Below, piece by piece: positions 8,572 through 17,696 of a DNA stretch of 64,000 nucleotides. Location: assembly GCA_016707285.1 (NCBI GenBank), contig JADJIA010000003.1:372001-436000 (forward strand), written 5' to 3'. The DNA is from Ignavibacteriales bacterium (GTDB taxonomy: Bacteria > Bacteroidota > Ignavibacteria > Ignavibacteriales > Ignavibacteriaceae). Position 1 is the stretch's first letter, and each line of letters begins with the position of its first letter. The notes under the pieces were generated by a model. It saw only the letters and a list, made by a program, of their open reading frames with translations, did not search any database and was not told the DNA's origin. The translations under genes were made by a program, and so were the position numbers.

Positions 8572-8661
8572 TTATTAATTATAGGGTGGCCCCTTTTTTT
8601 ATAAAAATTTCGTTTAAAACAAACACTTAATAATTAATAATTAACAATTAACAATTAATAT
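8554..8661. repeat. Inverted pair of AT-rich 7-bp arrays
   Basis: About 8554-8582 carries AATTATT heptamers; 8625-8661 carries TAATTAA/CAATTAA heptamers that are complementary to the first array. The roughly 45-nt middle contains GGTGGCCCC and a T-run. Transcribed in either direction it could fold into a long hairpin between two convergent genes, and may serve as their terminator. Related units occur at 42540-42576 and inside a gene at 44655-44690. Confidence 0.75.
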
Positions 8662-10718
8662 TTATTCCTTACCATTTTTTTAGAATCATACGGTGCTTTT
8701 TCACCGCCGAGATATTTATGAAACCATTCGAGGTGTGCATTGTAGTAAAGAGGCATCGATTTGGTGTGTGAAGGCCAGTGACCGTCGTTGTCAAAAACTA
8801 TAATTCTTGAATCTACGCCCATTTTCTGAAGAGCTGTGAAATATTCGAGGCTTTGGTTGTAAGAAACTCTGTAGTCTCTTTCACCGGTAACAATTAGAGT
8901 GGGAGTAGCGAATTTTTTAACATGCTCTGATGGACTATCCACAGTGTAGAGAGCAGAATTCCATGGAGTTCCTTTAAGGTCCCATTCCGGAAACCAAAGT
9001 TCTTCGGTTGTTCCGTAAAAAGATTTTAAATTATAGAGTCCCATCATCGAGGCAAAACATTTGTATCTGGTGGTTGTGGCCTGAAGCCAGTTGACCATAT
9101 AACCGCCAAATGACCACCCCATTGCACCAACTCTCTCTTTATCGATATAAGGAAGTGATTCGAGATAATCAGTTACTTTATGGATATCTTCAACAACTTT
9201 ACCGGTGTAATCCCCTGAAATTGCTGCCGTATATTCCTGTCCATAACCTGTTGAACCGTGTGGATTTGGCATGGCAAAAACATACCCGTAACCGGCATAT
9301 AGCTGGTTGTCGCCTCTAAAAGCATCAGCCCACTGACTTTGTGGTCCACCATGGATATTAACAATGAGAGGATATTTTTTGTTTGGGTCAAAACCATGGG
9401 GTTTAACAAGTAAAACATCAACTTTTTTACCGTTTGCACCATCAACCCAGTGATGTTCAACCGGTCTGAAATCCACTTCCTCTGTTATTTGTTTGTTTTC
9501 AAAAGTCAGTTGTTTGTGGGTTCCTGATGCAAGATCAAGACTGTATATTTCAGCGGGGAGGTGATTTAGTCTGTAGTTGTAAAAAACAGTTTTACCGTCG
9601 GGGGAGAGGGTAAATCCGCCGACATATTTTTTGGAAATGATCTCTTCTATCTTTAGAGTATTAATATCAATTCTGAAAAGAGGATTTACTGATTGAACTT
9701 CACCTGTGAAATAGATGGATTTTGAATCCGGAGCCCAGATTATGTCGGTCACCCAGTTGTCAAAGGCATCGGAGATTACTTTAATGATGCCGGATGACAG
9801 TTCATAAAGAGCAATTCTGAATTTATCGGATTCATAACCGGGAACCGTTTGCATTCTGTAAGCGAGATACTTTCCATCGGGTGAGAAGATCGGATGTCCA
9901 TCCCATGCTTTGTTTGGTTGGGTGAGGTTTTTAAGGTTTTTTCCTTGTAAGTCGATCATCCAGAGGTCGGAATTGGTTGTTGAGACCTGATCTTTTTCTC
10001 TGTTTGAAGCAAAAACGAGATTTTTTGAATCTGCGGAAAAATTAAAACCAACCCCTCCACCGAGCATAAAAATGGGAGAATGAAATTCTCCGGGGGTTAT
10101 ATCGCTTATTTTGTTGTCATTCAGGTCAAGGAGAAAAATGTGTGAATAGAGATCGTCCTCATATTCAGTCCAGTGTCTAAAAAACAATTTATCAGACATG
10201 TGGGCATGTATGGGGCCTTCACCAAACGACTCAAAATTTTGTTTATTACAATCGTCATTTTCTCCACATTCGGGATAAACTTTTGAAGTGAAGGCTATTT
10301 TTTTACCATCGGGGGAGATTACGGGGTCGTTAACACCCATAAAAAATGAAGTTACGACAGATACTGTTTTTGAATCAAACTCGTATTTGTAGAGAGTGGA
10401 ATTTCCATCTTTATAAGAAATAAAATAGAGGAATTTCGCATCCGGAGAGAAAACAGGAGAATACCATGCTTCACCCTCGGGGTTCAGTTTTAATTTGTTG
10501 TCCCCATTTGAATCCATGATAAACAGGGAAGTTTGAGAACTCCCTTTTTTCATATCAAATTGAGAGACAGAATAGATAATCTGATTTCCATCGGGGGAGA
10601 GTAGTGGAGAACCAACAGATTTTACTCTGTATATATCGTCGAGAGTAAAAGCACGCTTTTGAGAATATACGGGTGAAATGAGTATAAGGAAAAGGAGTAA
10701 TGAAATCATTTTTTTCAT
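8655..10718 (-). CDS. Exported S9-family prolyl oligopeptidase-like peptidase
   Basis: 687 residues with a signal peptide (1-19, ending PVYSQ). Residues about 30-420 are a beta-propeller made of PD40/WD40-like units with repeated SPDGK motifs. The C-terminal alpha/beta-hydrolase domain has GWSFGG (Ser near 535), GERDYRVSYNQSLEYF (Asp near 615) and DNDGHWPSH (His near 647), a complete catalytic triad. It resembles DPP5/acylaminoacyl-peptidase types and would act in the periplasm on short peptides, complementing the S46 enzyme at 1-1853. The gene is monocistronic and ends in the repeat array shared with the convergent neighbour. Confidence 0.93.
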   Translation of the reverse strand: MKKMISLLLFLILISPVYSQKRAFTLDDIYRVKSVGSPLLSPDGNQIIYSVSQFDMKKGSSQTSLFIMDSNGDNKLKLNPEGEAWYSPVFSPDAKFLYFISYKDGNSTLYKYEFDSKTVSVVTSFFMGVNDPVISPDGKKIAFTSKVYPECGENDDCNKQNFESFGEGPIHAHMSDKLFFRHWTEYEDDLYSHIFLLDLNDNKISDITPGEFHSPIFMLGGGVGFNFSADSKNLVFASNREKDQVSTTNSDLWMIDLQGKNLKNLTQPNKAWDGHPIFSPDGKYLAYRMQTVPGYESDKFRIALYELSSGIIKVISDAFDNWVTDIIWAPDSKSIYFTGEVQSVNPLFRIDINTLKIEEIISKKYVGGFTLSPDGKTVFYNYRLNHLPAEIYSLDLASGTHKQLTFENKQITEEVDFRPVEHHWVDGANGKKVDVLLVKPHGFDPNKKYPLIVNIHGGPQSQWADAFRGDNQLYAGYGYVFAMPNPHGSTGYGQEYTAAISGDYTGKVVEDIHKVTDYLESLPYIDKERVGAMGWSFGGYMVNWLQATTTRYKCFASMMGLYNLKSFYGTTEELWFPEWDLKGTPWNSALYTVDSPSEHVKKFATPTLIVTGERDYRVSYNQSLEYFTALQKMGVDSRIIVFDNDGHWPSHTKSMPLYYNAHLEWFHKYLGGEKAPYDSKKMVRNKY

Positions 10719-10800
10719 TTAAATTGAATCCTGTTTTCTGAAAAATTTAATAGAATCTTCACACAAAAAATAACCATTTTATCTTAAATTAGGAAAATCC

Positions 10801-11019
10801 ATGGAAAGCGTAAAAATTACTATTGAAGGAATGACCTGTCAGCACTGTGTAAAGGCAGTGGAAGTGGAACTTTCAGAGCTTGATGTAAATGTTCTCGGGG
10901 TGAGTATTGGGAGTGCCGAGGTTCGTTATGATTCTTTAAAAGTAAAGTCCAAAGAGTTGGATGAGGCAATAGAAAATGCCGGATTTAAGGTGGTATCGAT
11001 TGAAACTCTTGATAAATAG
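10801..11019 (+). CDS. Heavy-metal-associated (HMA) copper-chaperone-like protein
   Basis: 72 residues forming a single HMA ferredoxin-like domain. GMTCQHCVKAVE puts the metal-binding Cys at 13 and 16. No P-type ATPase gene is next to it, so the partner must lie elsewhere. It probably carries Cu(I). ATG 10801 follows AGGAAAATCC. Confidence 0.93.
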   Translation: MESVKITIEGMTCQHCVKAVEVELSELDVNVLGVSIGSAEVRYDSLKVKSKELDEAIENAGFKVVSIETLDK

Positions 11020-11081
11020 CGAAAACTGAAACAATTTTGGTCAATTCAGGTATAATTGAAAAAAGAGCGGACAAAAGAATA

Positions 11082-12545
11082 ATGAGATTAACCATTCGTA
11101 TTGCGATATTTGTTTTATTTACATTTACGATGTTATCGGCGCAGCCGACCAGGGAACAGTTTGTTGACGGTTTTATGAAAAAACTTGTGCAAGACCCCCC
11201 GGCTCTGGTTCATTATGCAGATGAATCCTCGAAGCAAAAAGCCGGAAGGTTTCACATTTCTTATACTGATGTGACTACAAAGATATTGGCAGGGGATGAA
11301 ATTCCTCTAAAATTGAGAAATCTCATAATGAAAGGTGAGATTGAATTATTACACAAAATAGAAAACCTCCCACAAAATTTTTTCCAGGTTGAAGTCACTA
11401 TTCCCGGTAATGGTTACAAAAAATATTTCTACTTCGAAAATTTTAAGCTTGTAGCTCCTTCCAAATATCTTACACTCTACTGGACAAAATATGAGACTGA
11501 ATACATCGACTTTTATGTAAGAGAGAAAAAACATTTTAACTCATATTCAGGTTTTCAATTGGGGAGGACTTTGGGTGGCATCATGAAATTGCTTGGTTTC
11601 ACCGAAGAAGAGAAGGAATTACTGCGAAAAAACAAATTGGTTTACATAGTTGCGTTAAATGAAAAAAATGTAGGCGAATTCTCGGGTATCGAGGGAAAAG
11701 GTGCGTTTCTGCCTGCCTGGGACGAGATAATAACTTCCACTCCCTATAATCTTAACGGGCTTGCTGAGCAGCTGATCAGAATAAAATTGAGTAAGATGAA
11801 ACTTACCGGTCCAAAATTGTTTGAAAAAGGATTCGCTGCCGCTGTTGGAGGAATTAGCCCTCGATCATCGGGTCTTGTTACTAAACTTGGACTATTTCTT
11901 CAAAAATCGGGTATGTTGGATGTAGCATCGCTTTCAGAAGACAGTTCTTTTGTTCAGAATGACCCCTCATTTACATATCCACTTGCAGCAGCGTATAACA
12001 AGTTTTTGCTGGATAAGCTTGGTGCCCGGGATTATCTAAGACTTTATATCCAAAAGAACACACCAAATGACAAGTTGATGGCAGGAAATTCTGTTGAAGC
12101 AGTTGTTCCATTCCTCGACGAATTCAGAAAACTTGCTGAGGAAACAGAAGCAGAAAAAAACATAATGGTTGAAGATATAAAAGATACTCTTCCACTATTG
12201 TATGAAGGTGAGATGGTAAGGGTTTTTGATGGTGGCGACTACTATTGGTTTCATTCAAAGGGGTCTTTTGCACTTACTGAAACTCCGGGAATAAATGACT
12301 ACACCAGTAAACTATTTAAAGAAGTTGTGCCGACAAGAAGTTATGAAGGGGAGAAATATCTGATTAATGTGACCAGGGAGGATGTAATTATTTACAATCT
12401 ATATAATGACACAGTGATAGATGCTCACTACAAGTTTGTTGACAAACAACCTGTAGCAGGAGTTAGCAATTTATACCGTTTCCGGGTAAAAAAGACTTTG
12501 TTTGAAGAACCACTCACCGAATTAAAAGTGGTTCAATTCTACTGA
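11082..12545 (+). CDS. Exported protein of unknown function
   Basis: 487 residues from the ATG at 11082; an upstream TTG at 11037 is in frame but would put a charged segment before the signal peptide. The signal peptide (IRIAIFVLFTFTMLSAQ) ends about residue 20. The rest is a mixed domain without transmembrane segments and without an HExxH or other catalytic motif I recognise. The C-terminal third is beta-rich (GGDYYWFHSKGSFALTE) and lacks a type IX sorting domain. It starts 62 nt after the HMA gene on the same strand. Function unknown. Confidence 0.7.
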   Translation: MRLTIRIAIFVLFTFTMLSAQPTREQFVDGFMKKLVQDPPALVHYADESSKQKAGRFHISYTDVTTKILAGDEIPLKLRNLIMKGEIELLHKIENLPQNFFQVEVTIPGNGYKKYFYFENFKLVAPSKYLTLYWTKYETEYIDFYVREKKHFNSYSGFQLGRTLGGIMKLLGFTEEEKELLRKNKLVYIVALNEKNVGEFSGIEGKGAFLPAWDEIITSTPYNLNGLAEQLIRIKLSKMKLTGPKLFEKGFAAAVGGISPRSSGLVTKLGLFLQKSGMLDVASLSEDSSFVQNDPSFTYPLAAAYNKFLLDKLGARDYLRLYIQKNTPNDKLMAGNSVEAVVPFLDEFRKLAEETEAEKNIMVEDIKDTLPLLYEGEMVRVFDGGDYYWFHSKGSFALTETPGINDYTSKLFKEVVPTRSYEGEKYLINVTREDVIIYNLYNDTVIDAHYKFVDKQPVAGVSNLYRFRVKKTLFEEPLTELKVVQFY

Positions 12546-12610
12546 GAGTTGTTGAGTTCACTTCAGGTTTTTACCATTTTAACAAACAGTAATCAGAAGC
12601 TCAAAACGGA

Positions 12611-13696
12611 TTAAGCCCGTTTGATGTCGTTTAATATAATTTTAAACTCAGCAAAATCGTTGACGAGTCTTAGCAGGTCTTCCATCTCATCGGATTCATC
12701 ATTTTGTTGGAGGTATTTATTGATAAAATAGAGCTGGATATCCTCATCAGCCTCGCTTAAAATCTCTTTGAGACACTGAAGAAATTTTAAGATTGTTTTA
12801 TTCAAGTCATCCCTCATTGTTCCATACCCCGTTATTTCCGGGTTTTCTTCAGCTTTTGCGATGGAACTGCCGAGCCCAATCATGTATTTGGCATCAAAAC
12901 AAAGACTTACAAAATCCTTTTCAAGGTTACTTTCCAGAGCAAGCTCGAGCAGGGAGTAAATATCTTTAGCTTCTTCAAGCCTTCCTGCAGTGATAGCGTT
13001 AAAATTTTTATAACAGAATTGTAATCCACTCATATTATCCTCCCCGATTTCGGTTAGTTTGATTCCGATCCCAAGTCCATCCCCAATGGGAATAAGGGAA
13101 GTTCTCAGTGATTTAAGATTAAAAAAAATGTTGTTGAATTCCCTGATTTGGACAGTTGACCTGGCATATTTCGCAGGCGGTTCCTCGAGTGAAGAGGTGT
13201 AACCCTGCCAAAGAAGATTGTCGGTAATATAAAGCCCCCCTTTTTTAAGAAGAGGAAGTGAAAACTCGAGAAGTCTCATATAGTCTTGTTTGTCTGCATC
13301 CAAAAAAATCAGATCAAAAGAGACATTTAGATTCAGAAGTTTTCTGATTGCATCACCTTTTAGCAATACAATTTTTTTGGAGAACCCGGAGGTTTCAAAA
13401 TTTTGTTCTGCGAGGGGAATCATATCAGTTGATTTTTCGATAGTATAAACTTTTCCCTCATCAGGTAAAACTGAAGCAATCCTGATGGTTGAGTAGCCTA
13501 TGGCGGTTCCAATCTCGAGAACCGTTTTGGCTTTTGAAGTAGCCACGAGTATTTCGAGAAGAGTTGCAGAGTTTTTATCGAGGATGGGAATATAGTTCTC
13601 CCGGGCATACTCCTCCATTTCCTTTAACAAAGGATTTTCTTCTCTGGGCAGAGAATTCAGATAGTTCAATGTTTCGGGGGACAAAATATCGGGCAT
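12611..13696 (-). CDS. Class I O-methyltransferase fused to a C-terminal helical domain
   Basis: 361 residues. Residues 1 to about 220 are a complete SAM-dependent O-methyltransferase of the caffeoyl-CoA/catechol type: VLEIGTAIGYST (SAM site, about 58-69), VYTIEK, DLIFLDADKQDY (metal/SAM site) and GGLYITDNLLWQG. After IGIKLTEIGEDN a second unit begins with an internal Met at base 13033, preceded by GGGGAGGATAAT, a strong ribosome binding site. This unit (140 residues) is acidic and all-helical, family unknown. The gene may therefore give both a fusion and a separate C-terminal protein, or the two were separate genes that lost a stop codon. Substrate unknown. Confidence 0.82.
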   Translation of the reverse strand: MPDILSPETLNYLNSLPREENPLLKEMEEYARENYIPILDKNSATLLEILVATSKAKTVLEIGTAIGYSTIRIASVLPDEGKVYTIEKSTDMIPLAEQNFETSGFSKKIVLLKGDAIRKLLNLNVSFDLIFLDADKQDYMRLLEFSLPLLKKGGLYITDNLLWQGYTSSLEEPPAKYARSTVQIREFNNIFFNLKSLRTSLIPIGDGLGIGIKLTEIGEDNMSGLQFCYKNFNAITAGRLEEAKDIYSLLELALESNLEKDFVSLCFDAKYMIGLGSSIAKAEENPEITGYGTMRDDLNKTILKFLQCLKEILSEADEDIQLYFINKYLQQNDESDEMEDLLRLVNDFAEFKIILNDIKRA

Positions 13697-13777
13697 AGAC
13701 TCAAATATCAGATTATTGTAATTGCGAATAAAACTAAAAAGAAAGGAATAACAAAAGAAATTATTTTTGAAGGAGCA

Positions 13778-13855
13778 ATGGAAGAGGAAATGTGGTGTAA
13801 GGAAAAACAGATTCCATTATTAAAACAAACACTGAGGAAGGATTATTCTGTTTAA
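13778..13855 (+). CDS. Possible 25-residue small protein
   Basis: ATG 13778 follows AAGGAGCA, a good ribosome binding site, and opens a 25-codon frame (MEEEMWCKEKQIPLLKQTL and six more residues) ending at 13855, just before a hairpin at 13863. Composition is protein-like but the frame is too short to judge. It lies in the gap between two minus-strand genes. A chance frame is quite possible. Confidence 0.25.
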   Translation: MEEEMWCKEKQIPLLKQTLRKDYSV

Positions 13856-13862
13856 AATAACA

Positions 13863-13884
13863 AGGCTGCTTTTTTGAAGCAGCC
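13863..13884 (-). terminator. Hairpin terminator-like element
   Basis: AGGCTGC, an 8-nt loop, then GCAGCCT; the same stem recurs at 23340, 33367 and, imperfectly, 15551. On the minus strand it follows the stop of the frameshifted cargo gene at 13940. The T-run is in the loop rather than after the stem, so strength is uncertain. Confidence 0.55.
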
Positions 13885-13939
13885 TCATTTAAATTATTCT
13901 AAATAGTCAGGAGTAAGATTTTTTTTCTTCGGCCGGTGA

Positions 13940-15344
13940 CTATTTGTTGAGAATCATTTTCTTTGTGGATTTGAAATTTGAGCCATCAACTCCACTTGCT
14001 TCGATAGAATAGATATATAAACCTGAAGTAAGGGATGATGCATCAAAACTCAAATTATGTGTACCTGCAGCATAGGTAGCGTTAGCGAGCACACTAATTT
14101 CCTGTCCAAGAGTATTAAAAACCTTGAGGAGTCACTTTTGAGTCAACTGCAAGATTAAAACTGATGGTTGTTGCAGGGTTAAATGGATTAGGATAATTCT
14201 GAGCAAGACCAAACTGCGAAGGAGCAGTTACATCAACTTCAACTACTGAAGAGAAAGCATAACTTCCATCGAAGTCGATTTGGCGCAGGCGATATGTATG
14301 TTGACCTGAAGGCACATTTTTCTCAACAAACGAATAGTTGCGTGGAGTTAAAGAAGTTCCGTTTCCATTGATGTAACCAACAGAAGTGAATTCACCATTT
14401 CCGGTTTTTCTCAATACTTCAAAACCTTGATTGTTATTTTCTGTCGCTGTTGACCAGTTCAAAAGGACATCCCTGCCATTTGCAGAGGCACTAAAGGAGC
14501 TAAACTCTACAGGTACAACACCATTGGGTAGTTGATAACCTGCGAGAGCAAAGTTCTGATAGTTTGCAAGAAGAAGTCTCTGACCATTAACGACACAAAT
14601 CTCGGCACCACCTGCGGATCCGATGCTTGTTCCTGTCAGAGTAAATTGATAAACAGCTTCTTCGAGTCCCGTAGCTATACTATATTTGTGAAAGGAAGCT
14701 GCGGTAGTGGAGGTTTGATTCCATACCCAAATATAAGCGGGTTGTCCGGGGATAGTGTCAAAAGCCAATCCATATTTACCGGTGAGGGTACTTGTTATAG
14801 TTTGTTTTAAAACACCATTTGTGTCATGAAGGAAAATATTCCCACCAAAAGCGGTATTCCAGAAGCCTTTTCTTGTTTCATCCCAGGCGATTGCTCTGGT
14901 TGCACCACCTGTAAGGGTGAAGGTTTTAACAGTAGCACCTGTATTTGGGTCAATTTCCAAAATACCGGTAGCTGCGTTACCACCAAACAATCTTGTTCCG
15001 TCAGTTGCAAGATCGCGAATGGCACCGGCATAAGTAAGTGAATCAAACACAGTACCCGGTCCGTTGCCTGGGCCATCAGGATTGTAACGGTATATCATAG
15101 TACCATTCCAACGATTGAAATAATATTTGCCGTTTAGATACATGGCACCAACTGTACCGCCAACCATATTTGGAGAAGTTACTCCGGCATAGTTGAAGTT
15201 AAACTGTGTTGGGAGTGGGAATCCAACAGGTGGAATAGTGTCCATGTAAACTCCACCACCATTTTTTAGTGGTGCAAGTTCGCTCTGCCCGAAGGTGAGA
15301 GACACTGCAAAAAGCAGAACAAAGAAAAAAGAAGCAATTTTCAT
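13940..15344 (-). pseudogene. Type IX-secreted beta-propeller-like protein, frameshifted in the sorting domain
   Basis: The intact first part (409 residues to a stop at 14115) has a signal peptide ending TFGQ, a repeat region with GTVFDSLTYAGAIRDLATDG-type blades, a fibronectin-like segment (PVEFSSFSASANGRDVLLNW) and the start of a sorting domain (QNYPNPFNPATTISFNLA). It then reads VTPQGF and stops. Dropping one of the two G at 14128-14129 (plus strand) restores LKVFNTLGQEISVLA and continues to KSTKKMILNK and a stop at 13940, a normal sorting-domain end. So the gene is complete except for one extra base. Without repair the protein would probably not be exported by type IX. A sequencing error would explain it equally well. 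Confidence 0.85.
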
Positions 15345-15550
15345 ATTGATGACTTTCTTGGATGATGATTAATACTGTGAGATTATTAAATGAATATGCG
15401 CAAGTTATATATTATTTATTTAACTGCAAAGATATTTTTTTTCAATCTATCAATTATTTTTTTTACGCTTCCTCGAGGGTGTTGTGTTTGGTTACTTCAC
15501 TACCAAATTTATCTCTTTCCGTGTGAAGCCAACACCGATCATAATCAATA

Positions 15551-15579
15551 AAAAAGGCCGCCGTTTATGGGGCAGCCTT
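15551..15579 (-). terminator. Rho-independent terminator of the peroxiredoxin gene
   Basis: Minus strand: AAGGCTGCC, short loop, GGCGGCCTT with one G-T wobble, followed by TTTTTT. It lies 12 nt after the peroxiredoxin stop. Confidence 0.75.
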
Positions 15580-15590
15580 GTTCGAATAAT

Positions 15591-16241
15591 TTAGTTCAGG
15601 GATTTATACTTAAACCACCAGTCTGGTCCTTCGTATTGTTTCCGGTCTTCAACTCCTGCCATGTCTTTTGGTGGAGGGATTATGACTTTGTCCTTCAATA
15701 TTTCGTTATTGGGCCAGTTTTCAGGCATTGCAACTTTGTTTGCATCAGCGTACTGAAGTGCTTTAAGTGCTCTTAGAACCTCGTCAACCTGTCTTCCGAT
15801 CTCCTGTGGGTAGTAGATCATCAACCTGATTAATCCCTGTGGGTCCATAATGAACACAGCACGAACAGTGTTTGTTCCCTTACCGGGATGGATCATACCG
15901 AGTTTTTCAGCAACTCTTCCCATATCATCTGCGATGATTGGAAACGGGATATTCACTTTAAGATTATCCTGAATCCATTCAACCCATTTAATATGAGAGA
16001 AGACCTGATCTATCGAAAGGCCAATAAGTTCAGCGTTTAGTTCTTTAAATTTTTCATTTCTGTTTGCAAAAGCGACAAATTCAGTGGTGCACACAGGTGT
16101 AAAGTCGCCCGGGTGACTAAAGAGTACAATCCATTTTCCGGCATAGTCACCGGGGATGTTTTTTACTCCATGAGTGGTCTGGATAGTTATATCCGGCATT
16201 TTTTCGCCAAGAAGCGGAATTCTATTCTGGACAGTTTCCAT
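15591..16241 (-). CDS. Peroxiredoxin (AhpC/TSA family, Prx6-like long type)
   Basis: 216 residues. FSHPGDFTPVCTTEF places the peroxidatic Cys at 51. The length and the C-terminal extension (PENWPNNEIL, GPDWWFKYKSL) match the Prx6/archaeal-type group, which reduces hydrogen peroxide and organic peroxides in the cytoplasm. No second obvious resolving Cys is seen in the C-terminal part, which fits a 1-Cys mechanism. Monocistronic with its own terminator. Confidence 0.93.
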   Translation of the reverse strand: METVQNRIPLLGEKMPDITIQTTHGVKNIPGDYAGKWIVLFSHPGDFTPVCTTEFVAFANRNEKFKELNAELIGLSIDQVFSHIKWVEWIQDNLKVNIPFPIIADDMGRVAEKLGMIHPGKGTNTVRAVFIMDPQGLIRLMIYYPQEIGRQVDEVLRALKALQYADANKVAMPENWPNNEILKDKVIIPPPKDMAGVEDRKQYEGPDWWFKYKSLN

Positions 16242-16342
16242 ATTTATTCCTTTGTTTTATTTTGATAAAGATATGTGAAAATCTTTAAATAGACTTTCAA
16301 AAATCGACAATTATTTGATGAATAAAAAGGGGGAAGGATTCG

Positions 16343-16795
16343 TCACTCCTCGCCGATATCTTCGTTCCAGACTTCAGGATTTTTGGTGATGTAGTCTTTA
16401 AGCATCCCGATACATTCCTGTGAATTCAAATCGATCACTTCGATTCCTGATTCTCTCAGCCATTTTACACCACCATCAAAATTTACCGTTTCACCAACAA
16501 TCACTTTTTTGAAGTTAAACTGTTTTGCAAGTCCGGAGCAATACCAGCAGGGGGCAAGGGTTGTTACAAGAATTTTATCACGATAGGTCTTTTGTCTGCC
16601 GGCTTTTCTAAAAGCATCGGTTTCGCCATGAATGGATGGATCATCTTCCTGAATTCGGCGGTTGTGACCTCTTCCTACAAGATTTCCTTCAAGATCAAAT
16701 ATTGCACCACCAATCGGGATACCTCCTTCTGAGAGTCCCAATCTTGCTTCTTCGATGGCGATCGACAACATTTCTTCGTAATTATTGGCTTTCAT
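16343..16795 (-). CDS. Cytosine deaminase, yeast Fcy1-like nucleoside/base deaminase
   Basis: 150 residues, one zinc deaminase domain: HGE at 56-58 (ligand His and proton-shuttling Glu) and APCWYC at 81-86 (two zinc Cys). GHNRRIQEDDPSIHGETD and the C-terminal NPEVWNEDIGEE match the yeast cytosine deaminase pattern more than tRNA adenosine deaminases. It would convert cytosine to uracil for pyrimidine salvage. Specificity rests on resemblance only; guanine deaminase-like activity is an alternative. The start lies 55 nt after a minus-strand TAATTTGC, a weak promoter candidate. Confidence 0.85.
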   Translation of the reverse strand: MKANNYEEMLSIAIEEARLGLSEGGIPIGGAIFDLEGNLVGRGHNRRIQEDDPSIHGETDAFRKAGRQKTYRDKILVTTLAPCWYCSGLAKQFNFKKVIVGETVNFDGGVKWLRESGIEVIDLNSQECIGMLKDYITKNPEVWNEDIGEE

Positions 16796-16941
16796 TTCAG
16801 TGATCTTCCGTTAAATGAATTTTAGAATGATAATAAAATGCAAATTACGAAAAAATGCTTAAAAACAGATAAAAGGTGAATTTAACGAGTTTTTTTACAG
16901 ATGGAAAATTGTTAAGTTAGATTACACAAATAGGGAAATTT

Positions 16942-17571
16942 ATGGACTTAAAAGAAACAATAGAAAGACGCAGAAGTGTCAGGCATTTTAAGCCTGAAAG
17001 TCTGCCTCTTGACGATATAAAAGAAATGGTTAGACTTGCAGGACTTGCGCCGAGCATCAACAATGCTCAGTTGTGGAAGTTCACGGCAGTGACAAACAAA
17101 GACATAATTAACAATATGTCAAACATTGTAAACGGCAAAATTTCCGGGATGCTTAACGCACAAGAAGATAAAAAAGGTGAAAAAGTTAAAACAACGGTTT
17201 CACATTTTTCAACTGTTTTCACAGATGCACCGGTTGTTATTGCTGTTCAGATGAAACCTTACGATGCTATAGTAGATACGATTCTTGAGGCATCAGGTTT
17301 ATCACACGATGCGATGAATAAGATGCGCAATTATCCCGATATTCAGAGCATTGGAGCGGCAATTGAGAATATAATGCTTGCTGCCACTTCGATGGGTTAT
17401 GGTTGTTGCTGGCTAACCGGATTATTGGTTGCCCGTGAGGAACTTGAGCCAATACTTGGAGTTCAGGAACCGTATAAACTTGCAGCCTGCATCGCAGTTG
17501 GTAAACCGCTTGAGTCGCTGCCTGCGAGAGAGAAGCTCCCATTGGAGTCGATCTTCGAAGTTATAGAATAA
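16942..17571 (+). CDS. Nitroreductase-family FMN oxidoreductase
   Basis: 209 residues. ETIERRRSVRHFKPESL at the N-terminus is the FMN-phosphate binding signature, followed by LAPSINNAQLWKF. SIGAAIENIMLAATSMGYGCCWLTG in the second half is the family's dimer/FMN region. Such enzymes reduce nitro compounds, quinones or flavins using NAD(P)H; the physiological substrate is not clear. A TTAAGTTAG box lies 26 nt upstream of the ATG. Monocistronic. Confidence 0.92.
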   Translation: MDLKETIERRRSVRHFKPESLPLDDIKEMVRLAGLAPSINNAQLWKFTAVTNKDIINNMSNIVNGKISGMLNAQEDKKGEKVKTTVSHFSTVFTDAPVVIAVQMKPYDAIVDTILEASGLSHDAMNKMRNYPDIQSIGAAIENIMLAATSMGYGCCWLTGLLVAREELEPILGVQEPYKLAACIAVGKPLESLPAREKLPLESIFEVIE

Positions 17572-17591
17572 AAAGAAGTTCAACTGTAAAG

Positions 17592-17670
17592 TTTAACCGC
17601 AGAGAACGCGAAGGACGCAAAGGAAAATAATAGAGATTTTCCGGCGGGCTTTGCGTTTTTTGTGTTTTAC
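17592..17670. repeat. Dispersed intergenic repeat (TTTAACCGCAGAGAACGCG type)
   Basis: 17592-17625 reads TTTAACCGCAGAGAACGCGA then AGGACGCAAAGG, and a related inverted stretch with CTTTGCG follows around 17649. A reverse copy (CTTTGCGTCCTCTGCGGTTT) is at 26321-26341. It lies between a plus-strand and a minus-strand gene end and holds no gene. Confidence 0.7.
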
Positions 17671-17696
17671 GCCTGTTTGAGGCATGGTTATTTCGA

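Noticed and set aside
14532..15041. Plus-strand frames opposite the cargo gene
   Set aside because: Antisense shadows with Ser/Cys-rich composition and no start context.
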